NCBI GenBank assembly: GCA_016219965.1
Contig: JACRJM010000003.1
Span: forward strand, 1-64,000
Reading direction: 5' to 3'
Length of the DNA: 64,000 nt
DNA from: Candidatus Schekmanbacteria bacterium
GTDB taxonomy: Bacteria; Schekmanbacteria; GWA2-38-11; J061
Shown piece after piece: positions 44,925 to 54,741 of this stretch. The position numbers and the translations under genes are program-made. Numbering within the stretch: position 1 is the first letter of the stretch; each line of letters begins with the position of its first letter. Below the pieces are notes generated by a model. That model saw only the letters and a program-made list of their open reading frames with translations. It searched no databases and was not told where the DNA came from.

Positions 44925-47060
44925 TTACTTCCTTTTCCTGTAAGTCACTTCAACCTTAACAGGACCATTCAAGCCGTTAACTTCATTACTAGCAATATCT
45001 TCTAATTTATACCAGTAAATTTTTCCAGCAATAATGTTTTTATCTTTAAATTTATAGCTCGCTCCTTTTGTACTGCTCCCCTTCGCCTTTATGAGTTTCC
45101 TGTTAATCTTCTCATAAGGGCTTGATTCAGATTCACTGCGCAGGATGTTAAAGCCAATGTTGTCTATCTCTGTGGCGGTTTCCCATTTAATTGCGACTTT
45201 CTTCCCCTTTTGATTTGCTGATAATGAGGAAAGGGTGATAGCGGTGGGGATTTCCGGGCCTGAAATCTTAAGAACAACAAATCCAAAGTATTGACCCGTC
45301 AGATATGCATTTGATCCAGAAATATAAATGCCATTAGGAAACCCATTTGGTGCATATGAACCAGCAAGTACAGGAGATGCTGGATTACTGATATCCAATG
45401 CAGTTAACCCATCTCCTGCATAAGTAACATACGCAATCGTACCTGTCACAGAAACATGTCCGAAAAAACCGCTCGAACTGTATGAGCTTATATGAGATGG
45501 AAGCGTTGGATTGCTTATATCTACAATTTCAAGAGACTCCCAATCAGCGACATATGCAACAGTTCCAGACACATCAACATTTTGAGCAACAACATTTGTA
45601 TCATATGAGCCAATAAGAATAGGTAATGAAGGATTGGCTACGTCTACTATTGCAAGGTCATTATAATTCGCTATATAGGCTGTCATCCCTGACAGAACAA
45701 CATTCCTTGCTATGCCAGAAGTGGAACAGGACCCAATAAGCGAAGGTGATGCCGGGTTACTGACATCCAATATTACTAGGCCATTAGACCCATCAGCAAT
45801 ATATGCTTTTGAGCCGAAAACATAAACGTTTTCAGACTGACCATCAGTATCATATGAGCCAAGAAGATTAGGTGATGAAGGATTGCTTACATCAAATATT
45901 TTTAAGCCGGCAGTATAATCCGCAACATATGCTGTTGTGCCGGAAACATAAATTCCCCAAACCTCACCCGGAGTATCATAGGAGCTAAGCAGGACAGGTA
46001 GTTTTGGACTACTTATGTCTATTATTTTAAATCCCCCGGCACGTTCAGAAAGATATGCTTTAGACCCTGAAACAAAAACATCATAAAAATCAATAGTTGT
46101 TTCATACAAGCTTGCCAGTGACGGGGTTGCCGGGTTACTTACATTTATTATTGCAAGCCCTCCATTATCATCGGCAATGTATGCGTTTGTTCCTTTGAGA
46201 TAAACTGAAAGCGAGGTTCCTGAAGTATCATATGAGCCAAGCAATATTGGAGACGAAGGCGTGCTTACATCAACTATTGTCAGGCCGGAAACATTATTTG
46301 CTATATACGCAGTTGTCCCATCCACATAAATACCATTGGCACCACTTGATGTATTAAATGAACCTACAAGAGTTGGGGACGAAGGAGTGCTGACATCAAC
46401 TATGACAAGGCCACTGCTGCCGGCAATATAGGCAGTTGTGCCCGCAACGTAAACATTTAACCCTGCGGCTGAAAAACTATAGGTGCTAAGAAGCGAAGGT
46501 GTAGCAGGAACACTTATATCCAAAATTTTAATTCCATAACTTCCTGTCATATAAGCCTTTGTACCTGAAACATATACACCAAATGTTGGTGTTGGTGCTT
46601 TATATGATCCAAGCAGCGCTGGCACAGCAGGATTTGCAATATCGATTATGGATAATGTTCCCTCTACATCAACCACATATGCTGTTGTTCCGGAAATATA
46701 CGAATTGTAAGGATGTCCAGGAGTTTTATAAGAGCCGAGCAAAGAAGGTGAAGCCGGATTACTAACATCAATAATTAAAAGCCCGTTAACATTGTCCGCC
46801 GCATAAACAGTACTGCCGGAAACATTAATGCTTCGAAGAGAACCTTTAGAGCTAAAACTCCCTACGGTAGAAGGAGTTGATGGATTTGATATATCAAAGA
46901 TTAGAAGTCCGTTGTGTGTACCAACAAAAGCATAATTCTCTGCCACATCAACGTCATAAAAACTACCGCCGTAATAGCCAAGAACTTCAAAGTCCACTGC
47001 ATAAATGCTAAACATGGGAACAAATAAAAAACACATGAGCAAATATATTACTTTTTTCAT
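44925..47060 (-). CDS. Secreted LVIVD-repeat protein with shared C-terminal domain
   Basis: 711 residues. Signal peptide (MKKVIYLLMCFLFVPMFSIY, cleavage near YA-V). Thirteen good and one degenerate LVIVD units of about 42 residues, each with a core like GLLIIDVSNPASPSLLGSY and a loop VSGTTAYVAD; these form beta-propeller blades. The C-terminal 107 residues (44925-45248) are the shared domain, ending YRKRK. Middle gene of cassette 2, 55 bp after the SBBP protein gene. RBS AAAGGG precedes ATG. Confidence 0.85.
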   Translation of the reverse strand: MKKVIYLLMCFLFVPMFSIYAVDFEVLGYYGGSFYDVDVAENYAFVGTHNGLLIFDISNPSTPSTVGSFSSKGSLRSINVSGSTVYAADNVNGLLIIDVSNPASPSLLGSYKTPGHPYNSYISGTTAYVVDVEGTLSIIDIANPAVPALLGSYKAPTPTFGVYVSGTKAYMTGSYGIKILDISVPATPSLLSTYSFSAAGLNVYVAGTTAYIAGSSGLVIVDVSTPSSPTLVGSFNTSSGANGIYVDGTTAYIANNVSGLTIVDVSTPSSPILLGSYDTSGTSLSVYLKGTNAYIADDNGGLAIINVSNPATPSLASLYETTIDFYDVFVSGSKAYLSERAGGFKIIDISSPKLPVLLSSYDTPGEVWGIYVSGTTAYVADYTAGLKIFDVSNPSSPNLLGSYDTDGQSENVYVFGSKAYIADGSNGLVILDVSNPASPSLIGSCSTSGIARNVVLSGMTAYIANYNDLAIVDVANPSLPILIGSYDTNVVAQNVDVSGTVAYVADWESLEIVDISNPTLPSHISSYSSSGFFGHVSVTGTIAYVTYAGDGLTALDISNPASPVLAGSYAPNGFPNGIYISGSNAYLTGQYFGFVVLKISGPEIPTAITLSSLSANQKGKKVAIKWETATEIDNIGFNILRSESESSPYEKINRKLIKAKGSSTKGASYKFKDKNIIAGKIYWYKLEDIASNEVNGLNGPVKVEVTYRKRK

Positions 47061-47115
47061 TGTTTCCCTTTCATCATGGTCATCATGTATTGATAAGGCA
47101 TCCTCGTATTCTTCC

Positions 47116-49482
47116 TTATTTTTTCTTTCTGTAATTTATCTTCACAGCAAGAGGCGCGTGATCCATGATTCCTTTGTTGCTGTCAATGTCTTCGAGCTTA
47201 TACCAGTAGGTTTTGCCGGACTCGATGTTCTTATCATTTAAGTAGTATGACGCTCCTTTTGTAGATGTCCCTTTAGCGTTAATAAGTTTTTTGTTTATCT
47301 TCTCATAAGGTCCTGATTCAGATTCACTGCGTAGAATGTTAAAACCAATGTTGTCTATTTCTGTGGCGGTTTCCCATTTAATTGAGACTTTCTTCCCTTT
47401 CTGATTTGCTGCAAAGGAAGAGAGTGTTATAGCTGTAGGTATATCATCCCCTATTCTATACTTTGAGACAAAGACATCATATTCGCCATTATATGATCTG
47501 TCATACGCACCTTCCGTTGTTTGAAAATCAGAAGCAGAAGTGTAGCCGGCAATAAAAATATTCCCCGATGAATCCATGTCCCTCACCATAACATGATCAC
47601 TGTAGCCGGACTCTATAGGTGCTGAATCGAGAAGAGCGCTCAGTGTGTTATTCATTTTTGATATTACCGACCACCCTGAAGTAATAATATTCCCTGAAGA
47701 ATCTATCTTTATTAAACTCCCTCCTGCTCCAAGAGTAGAAGCAATTAAGGAACTCAATGTATTATTAAATTTTGATATAAATATATCTGCTTGTTCATCA
47801 TATGAGGTAACATAAGCTCCAACTGTAGTCGGGAAATCGGGTGGTATCATCCCTTGGGTGCTGGTTCCTCCTGTTATATAGACATTACCTGAAGAGTCTA
47901 AAGCTATTGCTGAAGCTCCATCCATTGCTTGTCCTCCTAAAAATGTGGAAGCAAGCAAAGTGGTCAATGAGTTATTTAGTTTAGAAACAAAAACATCTCC
48001 CCACCCCCCGTACGTAGTATCATAAGCGCCCGGTGTAGTTGGGTAAGAGGATGAATACCAGATGCTCCCGGTTCCCCCTGTGATATAAATATTCCCCGAT
48101 GAATCTATTGTTAAGTCACTTATTCCCTCAGCATAACCTCCTCCTATGAGAGTCGAAGCAAGAAGAGAAGTTAATCCATTGTCCAGCTTTGATATAAAAC
48201 TATCGCTAGTGCCGCTAAACGAAGTATCATAAGCATCTGCTGTGGTTGGAAAATTTGGCGAATTAGTTTTCCCTGTTACAAAAACATTTCCTGAAGAACT
48301 TACGGTTATAGTTTGAATCTGTCCATAGTCTATGAAAGTGGATGCAAGAAGAGAACTCAAAGTATTATCCAGTTTTGAAATAAAAGCAGCATATCCGTTT
48401 ATGGTGGTATCATAAGCACCAGTTGTATAGGGAAAATTAGATGACTCAGTATATCCTACAACGTAAATATTTCCTGAAGAATCTATGGCTATATTCTCGG
48501 CAACATCATCAGAAATGCCGGCAATGAATGTGGAAGCAAGCAGGGAAGTCAATGTATTATTAAGCTTTGAGACGAAAACATCTTGTTCATAAAAAAAAGA
48601 ACCGGCTCTATCATATGCCCCTGGCGTAGTAGGAAAATCATATGAATAAGTGCTACCTGTAATATAAACATTACCTGATGTATCTATCGCTATGCCATAT
48701 ACATAATCAATATCGTTTCCCCCAATAAACGTACTCGCAAGCAGCGGATCGATTACAAGAGGATAGTTGTTATTATAAGAAGCGACCTGGAAGCCATAAC
48801 TACTTAGATTGCTGCGGTCACTTTGCTCCCTCGTGATGACAAACTCACATCCTACTTCAATCTTTTTGCCGTCAATCTCCTGATAGGCAAAGGGCTTGGT
48901 AAATTTAACTGTGCCTAGCTCTGTTTCAACTTCGAGTTCTCCGGAGCTATTTACTTCGAGATTGTCAGCTCCTTCGAGGGTCACTTTAATATCTTCAACA
49001 CTTCCGCATTCATTGACTATAAAAAGCTTCTCAACATTCCTGCCATAGGCTTTAAGTTTAAGCTCTACACCTTCATAAACTTCGCCAAGACTTACGCTGT
49101 CCCATGTAGGAATACCAGCTTTCCAGTTATCCTTAGCACCAACAAAATAATTCACCTTCGTGGCAGCTTTGCCTTCGGCTTTGATGTTTGGTAACGTGGC
49201 GCCAATAAGAGACTCTTTGAAAAATCCATACACAATCTCCCCTTTCTCTGTCACATAAACATTGCCAGCGAATGTACTGGCATAGAACTTCACGGATTTA
49301 TCTTTCATCTGCCCGTTGTTTTCAACAAAGGGAATCTGAAGTTTTGATGCCCTTACCATTAATTTTGTATCATCTGGTAATGTTGCAGAGAATACAAAGA
49401 AAGGAAACAAAAGGAATGCAACAATTACAATAAGCAACGCAACAAGAATAGTGATAAGATGAATGGATCTAAGCTTACTCAT
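47116..49482 (-). CDS. Secreted SBBP-repeat protein with shared C-terminal domain (cassette 2)
   Basis: About 788 residues from ATG 49482, which has GGAG at 8 nt. A start at 49521 is also possible and would overlap the peptide-A stop as TGATG. A signal/anchor helix lies at residues 7-33. Residues 40-250 form the DUF7948-type N-terminal domain (PFVENNGQ, VKFYASTFAGNVYVTEKGEI, KLFIVNECGSVEDIKV). SBBP repeats follow: LLASTFIGGNDIDYVYGIAI, SGNVYITGSTYS, FPTTPGAYD. The last 107 residues (47116-47439) are the shared domain. A full-length homolog is at 54742-57183. First large gene of cassette 2. Confidence 0.85.
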   Translation of the reverse strand: MSKLRSIHLITILVALLIVIVAFLLFPFFVFSATLPDDTKLMVRASKLQIPFVENNGQMKDKSVKFYASTFAGNVYVTEKGEIVYGFFKESLIGATLPNIKAEGKAATKVNYFVGAKDNWKAGIPTWDSVSLGEVYEGVELKLKAYGRNVEKLFIVNECGSVEDIKVTLEGADNLEVNSSGELEVETELGTVKFTKPFAYQEIDGKKIEVGCEFVITREQSDRSNLSSYGFQVASYNNNYPLVIDPLLASTFIGGNDIDYVYGIAIDTSGNVYITGSTYSYDFPTTPGAYDRAGSFFYEQDVFVSKLNNTLTSLLASTFIAGISDDVAENIAIDSSGNIYVVGYTESSNFPYTTGAYDTTINGYAAFISKLDNTLSSLLASTFIDYGQIQTITVSSSGNVFVTGKTNSPNFPTTADAYDTSFSGTSDSFISKLDNGLTSLLASTLIGGGYAEGISDLTIDSSGNIYITGGTGSIWYSSSYPTTPGAYDTTYGGWGDVFVSKLNNSLTTLLASTFLGGQAMDGASAIALDSSGNVYITGGTSTQGMIPPDFPTTVGAYVTSYDEQADIFISKFNNTLSSLIASTLGAGGSLIKIDSSGNIITSGWSVISKMNNTLSALLDSAPIESGYSDHVMVRDMDSSGNIFIAGYTSASDFQTTEGAYDRSYNGEYDVFVSKYRIGDDIPTAITLSSFAANQKGKKVSIKWETATEIDNIGFNILRSESESGPYEKINKKLINAKGTSTKGASYYLNDKNIESGKTYWYKLEDIDSNKGIMDHAPLAVKINYRKKK

Positions 49483-49520
49483 TTCTACATCTCCAAAAAA
49501 AATTTTTGAATTTATACTCA

Positions 49521-49676
49521 TCAGCTCCCTGGATTAAAGCACTGCGGAATAATGCATGTTGACTGGTTGGGTCCCGCGCCAGTGTCGCTCTTGCAAACGC
49601 CAAGCACTGCTTCCTCCGGTACGAGTTTCACTTTTCTGATGGTTGGTCTTTTGTAAACCTTCTTTGCTTTGCCCAT
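49521..49676 (-). CDS. 51-residue three-cysteine peptide (copy A)
   Basis: Too short for usual gene finders but well supported. Strong RBS (AAGGAG, 6 nt before ATG). 41 of 51 residues match copy B at 58374-58529, and in the last 33 codons I count 19 silent differences against 3 amino-acid changes. The N-terminal half is basic and leader-like (YKRPTIRKVKLVPEEAVLG). The C-terminal half has Cys28, Cys41 and Cys46 in VCKSDT.AGPNQSTC.IPQCF and ends NPGS. No signal peptide. The P.(I/L)..V.L.PEEAVL..C layout recalls RiPP precursor leaders, but no modifying enzyme is next to it. It sits at the head of cassette 2, and its TGA overlaps a possible ATG of the SBBP gene. Confidence 0.85.
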   Translation of the reverse strand: MGKAKKVYKRPTIRKVKLVPEEAVLGVCKSDTGAGPNQSTCIIPQCFNPGS

Positions 49677-49938
49677 TGAAGTCTCCTTAAAAAATCATTA
49701 GAATTAAGTTTGACATAAAACATCCAACTAATGAATTTCTTTTATGACAAACAAGCAATATGCTATAAAAGTTAAATAAATTGTGTGTTTGTTTTATTAG
49801 AACACTTCAGCAATATCAAGCATTAAATTAGCATAAATAAGCAAATTGAGTAGCCTGATTATTTTATACTATTGAGAAGAGAAATCTATCACATTTATTT
49901 TTAAAGCCTTTAAAAGGTTCAAAAATTCCTCTATTATT

Positions 49939-52900
49939 TTATTTTTTCTTCCTGAAATTCACCACCACGGACTTTGGACCATTCATGGTCTTGGTATTGT
50001 CCAAGTCAACATCCTCAAGCTTGTAGTAATAAGTCTTGCCGGACTCAACATGTTTGTCCTTGAATTTATAAGATGCGCCTTTGGTTGAACTTCCTTTCGC
50101 ATGGATAAGCTTTTTGTTTATCTTTGTATATTGCCCGCTCTCAACTTCACTGCGCAGAATGTTGAAACCGAGGTTATCGATCTCTGTGGCAGTCTTCCAT
50201 TTCAGTTCAACCTTTTTTCCTTTCTGTGATGCTGTAAATGAAGAAAGGGTTATGGCAGTGGGTATCTCCGACTCTGAGATCACCAATATTATTAGTCCAC
50301 CATTATTATCAGCAACATAAACCTCGGAGTCGGAAACAAATACCTTCTCTGCATATCCGGGTGTATCATATGAGCCAAGTAACTTGGGAGAAGACAGATT
50401 TGATACATCTATTATCTGAAGACCTGCACTGCCATTGGCTACATATGCAGTACTACCTGAAACATAGACATCATTAACATCCCCTGCAATATAATATGAG
50501 CTACGATAAACCAGTGAAGCAGGATTGGATAGATCTATTATCTGAAGACCTCCATAACCCGCCACATATGCAGTTGTTCCGGAAACATCTAAACTCTTGG
50601 CAGAGCCATGTGTACCAAAGTATGCACCGAGAGGCAGAGGGGAAGATGGTTCCGACACATCTATTACCTGAAGAGCTGAATCACCATTCACCACATAAGC
50701 CTTATTACCGGAAACAAATATGTCAGAAGAAACAGACATGTCGTATGAACCACGAAACACCATTGAAGCGGGATTTGATACATCAATTATCTGAACACCT
50801 CCATAGCTATAAAAAGTCCCGTCTCCGCAGGCTACATACGCTGTATTACCGGAAACATATACACTATTCGCATAGGGCACAGGATATTCCCCAAGAGACA
50901 CTGGAGAATCTGGCTTTGATACATCTATTATCTGAAAAACAGATTCAATTTTATAATTATAATCCACATTCGCGACATACGCCGTTGTTCCAGATATAAA
51001 TATATCCTTAGCACTGCCAAATGTATCACAGGTACTAAGCAACTTAGGTGAAGCAGGTTTCGACACATTCAATATCTGAATACCTGAATTACCATTAGCC
51101 ACATATGCGGTATTGCCTGAAACCTGTACAGCATTAGCATTGCCAGAAGGATTATTGTAAGAACCAAGCAACACAGGAGGAGAAAAATCTGATACATCGA
51201 TTATTTCAAGCCCTATAAAACTACCACTATATCCTCCATCAGCTAAATATACCTTAGCACCTGAAACATACAATCCATGAGCGAAGCCGGTTGTATCGTA
51301 TCTCCCAATAAGCGCCATAGAAGACGGATTCGATACATCGATTATCTGAAGGCCTCCATAACCAGCCACATATGCTGTAGTTCCGGAAACATAAACATCA
51401 CATGCAGTATCATTCATTACATAAGCAGGTCCAGATATCTTATATGAACCAAGAAGAACAGGAGCAGTTGGATTTGACACATCTATGATTTGAAGACCAA
51501 AAATATCATCAGCCACATAGGCTGTAGTGCCGGATACATAAACCCCATTAGCATAACTGTAAGTATCGAATGCTCCAAGAAGAGCAGGTGAAGAAGGATC
51601 TGATACATCTATTATCTGAAAACCTGAACCCCAATCAGCTACATATGCAGTAGTGCCGGTTACATATACACCTTTAGCATAATCAGGAGTATGGTATAAC
51701 CCAAGAAAAACAGGTGAAGACGGATTTGATACATCTATTATCTGAAGACCTGAATCCCAATCAGCCACATATGCTCTATTGCCGGTTACATATACATCTC
51801 GCGCACTACCGGGTGTATCGTATGCTCCAAGAAGAACAGGTGAAGACGGATTTGATACATCTATTATCTGAAGACCTGAATCTTCATCAGCCACATAGGC
51901 TGTAGTTCCGGATACATATACATCTCTCGCACTACCGGGTGTATCGTATGCTCCAAGAAGAACAGGTGAAGATGGATCTGATACATCTATTATCTGAAGA
52001 CCTGAATCTTCATCAGCCACGTAGGCTGTCGTACCGGACACTGATACATCAAAAGCATAACGGGGTGTCGCGTAGGAACCAAGAGGAACAAGTGGAATAA
52101 CATTTGATACGTCTATTATCTGAAGACCTGAACAATCACTTGTCATATATGCCGTAGTTCCGGAAATATAAACACTATCAGGATAAGCAGCGCTATCATA
52201 TGAACCGAGACGCGTCGGAGAATACGGATCAGATACATCTATTATATGAAGACCTGCATCACCGGCCATATATGCCATAGTTCCGGAAATATAAACAACA
52301 TCAGCCAAACCGGGCACAGGGCATTCGCCAAGAGACACCGGAGAAGAAGGATCCGATATATCTATTATCCGAAGACCTGACTGAAAGTAATAATTGTAAT
52401 CTATATAAGCTACATACGCCGTGGTGCCGGAAACATAGACATTCCTATCGTTACTATATTGAGCTCTATTGTATGAACCAATCAGAACAGGAAATGATGG
52501 ATTTGATACATCTATTATCTGAAGACCTGCTGCAGAATCAGCTACATACGCTGTCATACCGGATAGATATACACCATTAGCATAACCTGGTGTATTGTAT
52601 GTACCAAGCAACTCAGGAAAAGCAGGATTTGACACATCTATTATCTGAAGCCCTGAACCACCATTAGCCACATACGCCTTTTTATCGGATACATATACAT
52701 CGTTAGCATTGCCGGGGATATTGTAGGAACCGAGCAAAATTGGAGAAGATGGATCTGACACATCAAGGACCATCAACCCTGATGAAGAACTCAACAAATA
52801 TATGGTATTGCCGGAAACAAAAATATTCTTTGCTGCATCTGTAGTTATGTAAGTTCCAACCCTGATGGGAGATGATGGAGTTGAAACATCAAGGACAACC

Positions 52901-53079
52901 AAGCCGCTTGCTGTTGCAACATAGGCGTAACTACCATTGACCACCACATCATTATAAGCCTCACCAATAACCCCCAACACCTTAATATCAACCCCAGCAC
53001 CGAATGAATTGAATGCGAGAGAAATAAAGAGAACTGCAAAGAAAACAAATTTTTTGGTTGGCAAAATGTTCATAATCAT
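49939..53079 (-). CDS. Large secreted LVIVD-repeat protein with shared C-terminal domain
   Basis: About 1046 residues from the ATG at 53079 (GGGGG RBS; ATG at 53073 also possible). The longest frame extends to 53115 but lacks an RBS. Signal peptide (KKFVFFAVLFISLAFNSFGA). I count twenty LVIVD units with cores such as LQIIDVSNPSSPVLLGAYD, alternating with VYVSGTTAYVAD, followed by one degenerate unit; these predict two or three stacked propellers. Units at 51589-52092 are near-identical in DNA, a sign of recent expansion. The last 107 residues (49939-50262) are the shared domain. Last gene of cassette 1. Likely a surface or matrix protein. Confidence 0.88.
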   Translation of the reverse strand: MIMNILPTKKFVFFAVLFISLAFNSFGAGVDIKVLGVIGEAYNDVVVNGSYAYVATASGLVVLDVSTPSSPIRVGTYITTDAAKNIFVSGNTIYLLSSSSGLMVLDVSDPSSPILLGSYNIPGNANDVYVSDKKAYVANGGSGLQIIDVSNPAFPELLGTYNTPGYANGVYLSGMTAYVADSAAGLQIIDVSNPSFPVLIGSYNRAQYSNDRNVYVSGTTAYVAYIDYNYYFQSGLRIIDISDPSSPVSLGECPVPGLADVVYISGTMAYMAGDAGLHIIDVSDPYSPTRLGSYDSAAYPDSVYISGTTAYMTSDCSGLQIIDVSNVIPLVPLGSYATPRYAFDVSVSGTTAYVADEDSGLQIIDVSDPSSPVLLGAYDTPGSARDVYVSGTTAYVADEDSGLQIIDVSNPSSPVLLGAYDTPGSARDVYVTGNRAYVADWDSGLQIIDVSNPSSPVFLGLYHTPDYAKGVYVTGTTAYVADWGSGFQIIDVSDPSSPALLGAFDTYSYANGVYVSGTTAYVADDIFGLQIIDVSNPTAPVLLGSYKISGPAYVMNDTACDVYVSGTTAYVAGYGGLQIIDVSNPSSMALIGRYDTTGFAHGLYVSGAKVYLADGGYSGSFIGLEIIDVSDFSPPVLLGSYNNPSGNANAVQVSGNTAYVANGNSGIQILNVSKPASPKLLSTCDTFGSAKDIFISGTTAYVANVDYNYKIESVFQIIDVSKPDSPVSLGEYPVPYANSVYVSGNTAYVACGDGTFYSYGGVQIIDVSNPASMVFRGSYDMSVSSDIFVSGNKAYVVNGDSALQVIDVSEPSSPLPLGAYFGTHGSAKSLDVSGTTAYVAGYGGLQIIDLSNPASLVYRSSYYIAGDVNDVYVSGSTAYVANGSAGLQIIDVSNLSSPKLLGSYDTPGYAEKVFVSDSEVYVADNNGGLIILVISESEIPTAITLSSFTASQKGKKVELKWKTATEIDNLGFNILRSEVESGQYTKINKKLIHAKGSSTKGASYKFKDKHVESGKTYYYKLEDVDLDNTKTMNGPKSVVVNFRKKK
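51589..52092. repeat. Four tandem 126-bp units inside the LVIVD gene
   Basis: Units begin at 51589, 51715, 51841 and 51967, each opening TGAAGA.GGAT.TGATACAT and coding for one 42-residue blade. The units from 51715 and 51841 differ at only a few positions. Older blades on both sides keep the period but are more diverged. Confidence 0.85.
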
Positions 53080-53141
53080 AAACCCCCTATTAAACTGTAA
53101 CTTTCTCCGACACATCAGAGAAGCTAAGCTGTATTTACTTT

Positions 53142-54725
53142 TTATTTTTTCTTCCTGAAATTCACCGCCACAGACTTTGGCCCATGCATGGTTTTTGTAT
53201 TGTCCGAGTCAACATCCTCAAGCTTGTAGTAATAAGTCTTGCCGGACTCAACATGTTTGTCCTTGAATTTATAAGATGCGCCTTTGGTTGAACTTCCCTT
53301 TGCTTTGATGAGCTTCTTGTTTATCTTCACATACTCACCGTTCTCAGATTCACTGCGATAGATGTTGAAGCCGAGGTTATCGATCTCTGTCGCGGTCTGC
53401 CATTTTACTATGACCCTCTTCCCTTTCTGTTCCGCAACAAATGAAGAAAGCGTTATGGCAGTTGGAGTCCCTGGTAATGAAACTTCCATTATTTTAAGAC
53501 CACGAGGCCCGGCATGAGGTCCCGGATAAGGAGATGATGCAATATAAACTCTGTTACCTGACACAAAAATATCATTCATGTAATAACCATAAACATCGTA
53601 AGAACCAAAATATTGAAATTGAAAAGGAATGGTACCAGGTGTCGGCAGATGTGGATAATTTAAATCAACAAGTGTAAGACCAATAGATGAATTAATTGTG
53701 TAAGCTATATTTCCTGAAATATAGACATCCTTGAGGCCCCCTGTTGTTAAGGAATTCCGGTAATTTAGACCAACCAAAATTGGTGAAGAAGGATCACTTA
53801 CATCCATTAATATAAGGTCGTTACCTGCACCCCAATGTTCAGCGCAATTTTGACCTGCATAAAGAATTGTCCCGGAAACAAAAATATTTTGCATCCCACA
53901 ATACTGGCTGTCCAAATATTCTCCAATAAGTAATGGTTCCGAAGGGTCGCTTATATCTGATATTGATATACCTTCACCGGTAATACTATAAGCTAAATTT
54001 CCGGAAACAAATACATCATCACCCGGATATGAACCTATCAGAGCTGGTGAAGAAGGATCGTTTACATCAATTATTAATCCATTAATAAAAACTCTGTTTT
54101 CGGAAACGAAAATATTTCTGGATTCAGTAGATGTTGCATATGAACCAAGAAGAGTTGGCAATGAAGGATTACTCACGTCCACTATTGCAAGACCATTTGC
54201 TCCTGCAACATATGCTTTAGTACCTTCCACTTTGACATCATAAGCAGAGCCAAACACATTGTATGCACTCAGTAACTGTGGAGAATAAGGATTAGTGGTA
54301 TTGATCATCACAAGCCCCTCTGCACCATCTGCAACATAGGCGGTGTTACCGGAAACATAAACGCGTTCAGCTGTACCAGATGTCTCACATGATCCAAGCA
54401 AAGTAAGATTAAGGTCACATGGATTCCCTCTTCCATCGCTATCTGCATCTTCCTGTCCGGAATTTGGAATTGTAGAACAGTTGTCAAGATTGTTTAATAT
54501 CCCGTCTCCATCCATATCATCATCACAGGCATTACCAATACCATCGGTATCTATATCATATTGATCCGGATTTGAGACACTAGGGCAGTTGTCTATTGAA
54601 TCGTCAATTCCGTCAGAATCAGCGTCAGCAGCACAGGCAATATCTGAATTAAAATCTATAGCAAAAAAAACCGCGAGAACTGTAATTGCACAAATAAGGA
54701 TATATTGAGTTTTCTTATGAGACAT
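53142..54725 (-). CDS. Secreted thrombospondin-3/LVIVD protein with shared C-terminal domain
   Basis: 527 residues. Signal peptide ending near [11 protein letters not shown]. Residues 33-105 are thrombospondin type 3 calcium repeats ([39 protein letters not shown]). Then six or seven diverged LVIVD blades ([19 protein letters not shown] and similar), and the shared 107-residue domain (53142-53465). In this copy a Lys replaces the usual His/Ile position ([10 protein letters not shown]). Third large gene of cassette 1, 16 bp after the SBBP gene. Calcium binding is inferred from the TSP3 repeats. Confidence 0.85.
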   Translation of the reverse strand: MSHKKTQYILICAITVLAVFFAIDFNSDIACAADADSDGIDDSIDNCPSVSNPDQYDIDTDGIGNACDDDMDGDGILNNLDNCSTIPNSGQEDADSDGRGNPCDLNLTLLGSCETSGTAERVYVSGNTAYVADGAEGLVMINTTNPYSPQLLSAYNVFGSAYDVKVEGTKAYVAGANGLAIVDVSNPSLPTLLGSYATSTESRNIFVSENRVFINGLIIDVNDPSSPALIGSYPGDDVFVSGNLAYSITGEGISISDISDPSEPLLIGEYLDSQYCGMQNIFVSGTILYAGQNCAEHWGAGNDLILMDVSDPSSPILVGLNYRNSLTTGGLKDVYISGNIAYTINSSIGLTLVDLNYPHLPTPGTIPFQFQYFGSYDVYGYYMNDIFVSGNRVYIASSPYPGPHAGPRGLKIMEVSLPGTPTAITLSSFVAEQKGKRVIVKWQTATEIDNLGFNIYRSESENGEYVKINKKLIKAKGSSTKGASYKFKDKHVESGKTYYYKLEDVDSDNTKTMHGPKSVAVNFRKKK

Positions 54726-54741
54726 AACTTATTACCCCTTA

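Noticed and set aside
49677-49938. Promoter for peptide A
   Set aside because: Several AT-rich -35/-10-like pairs exist (for example TTGATA ... TAAAAC) but none has good hexamers at proper spacing, so none is listed.
49939-53079. Regular repeats of about 126 bp considered as a CRISPR array
   Set aside because: The repeats keep the reading frame, code for LVIVD beta-propeller blades and have no unique spacers; no cas genes are present.
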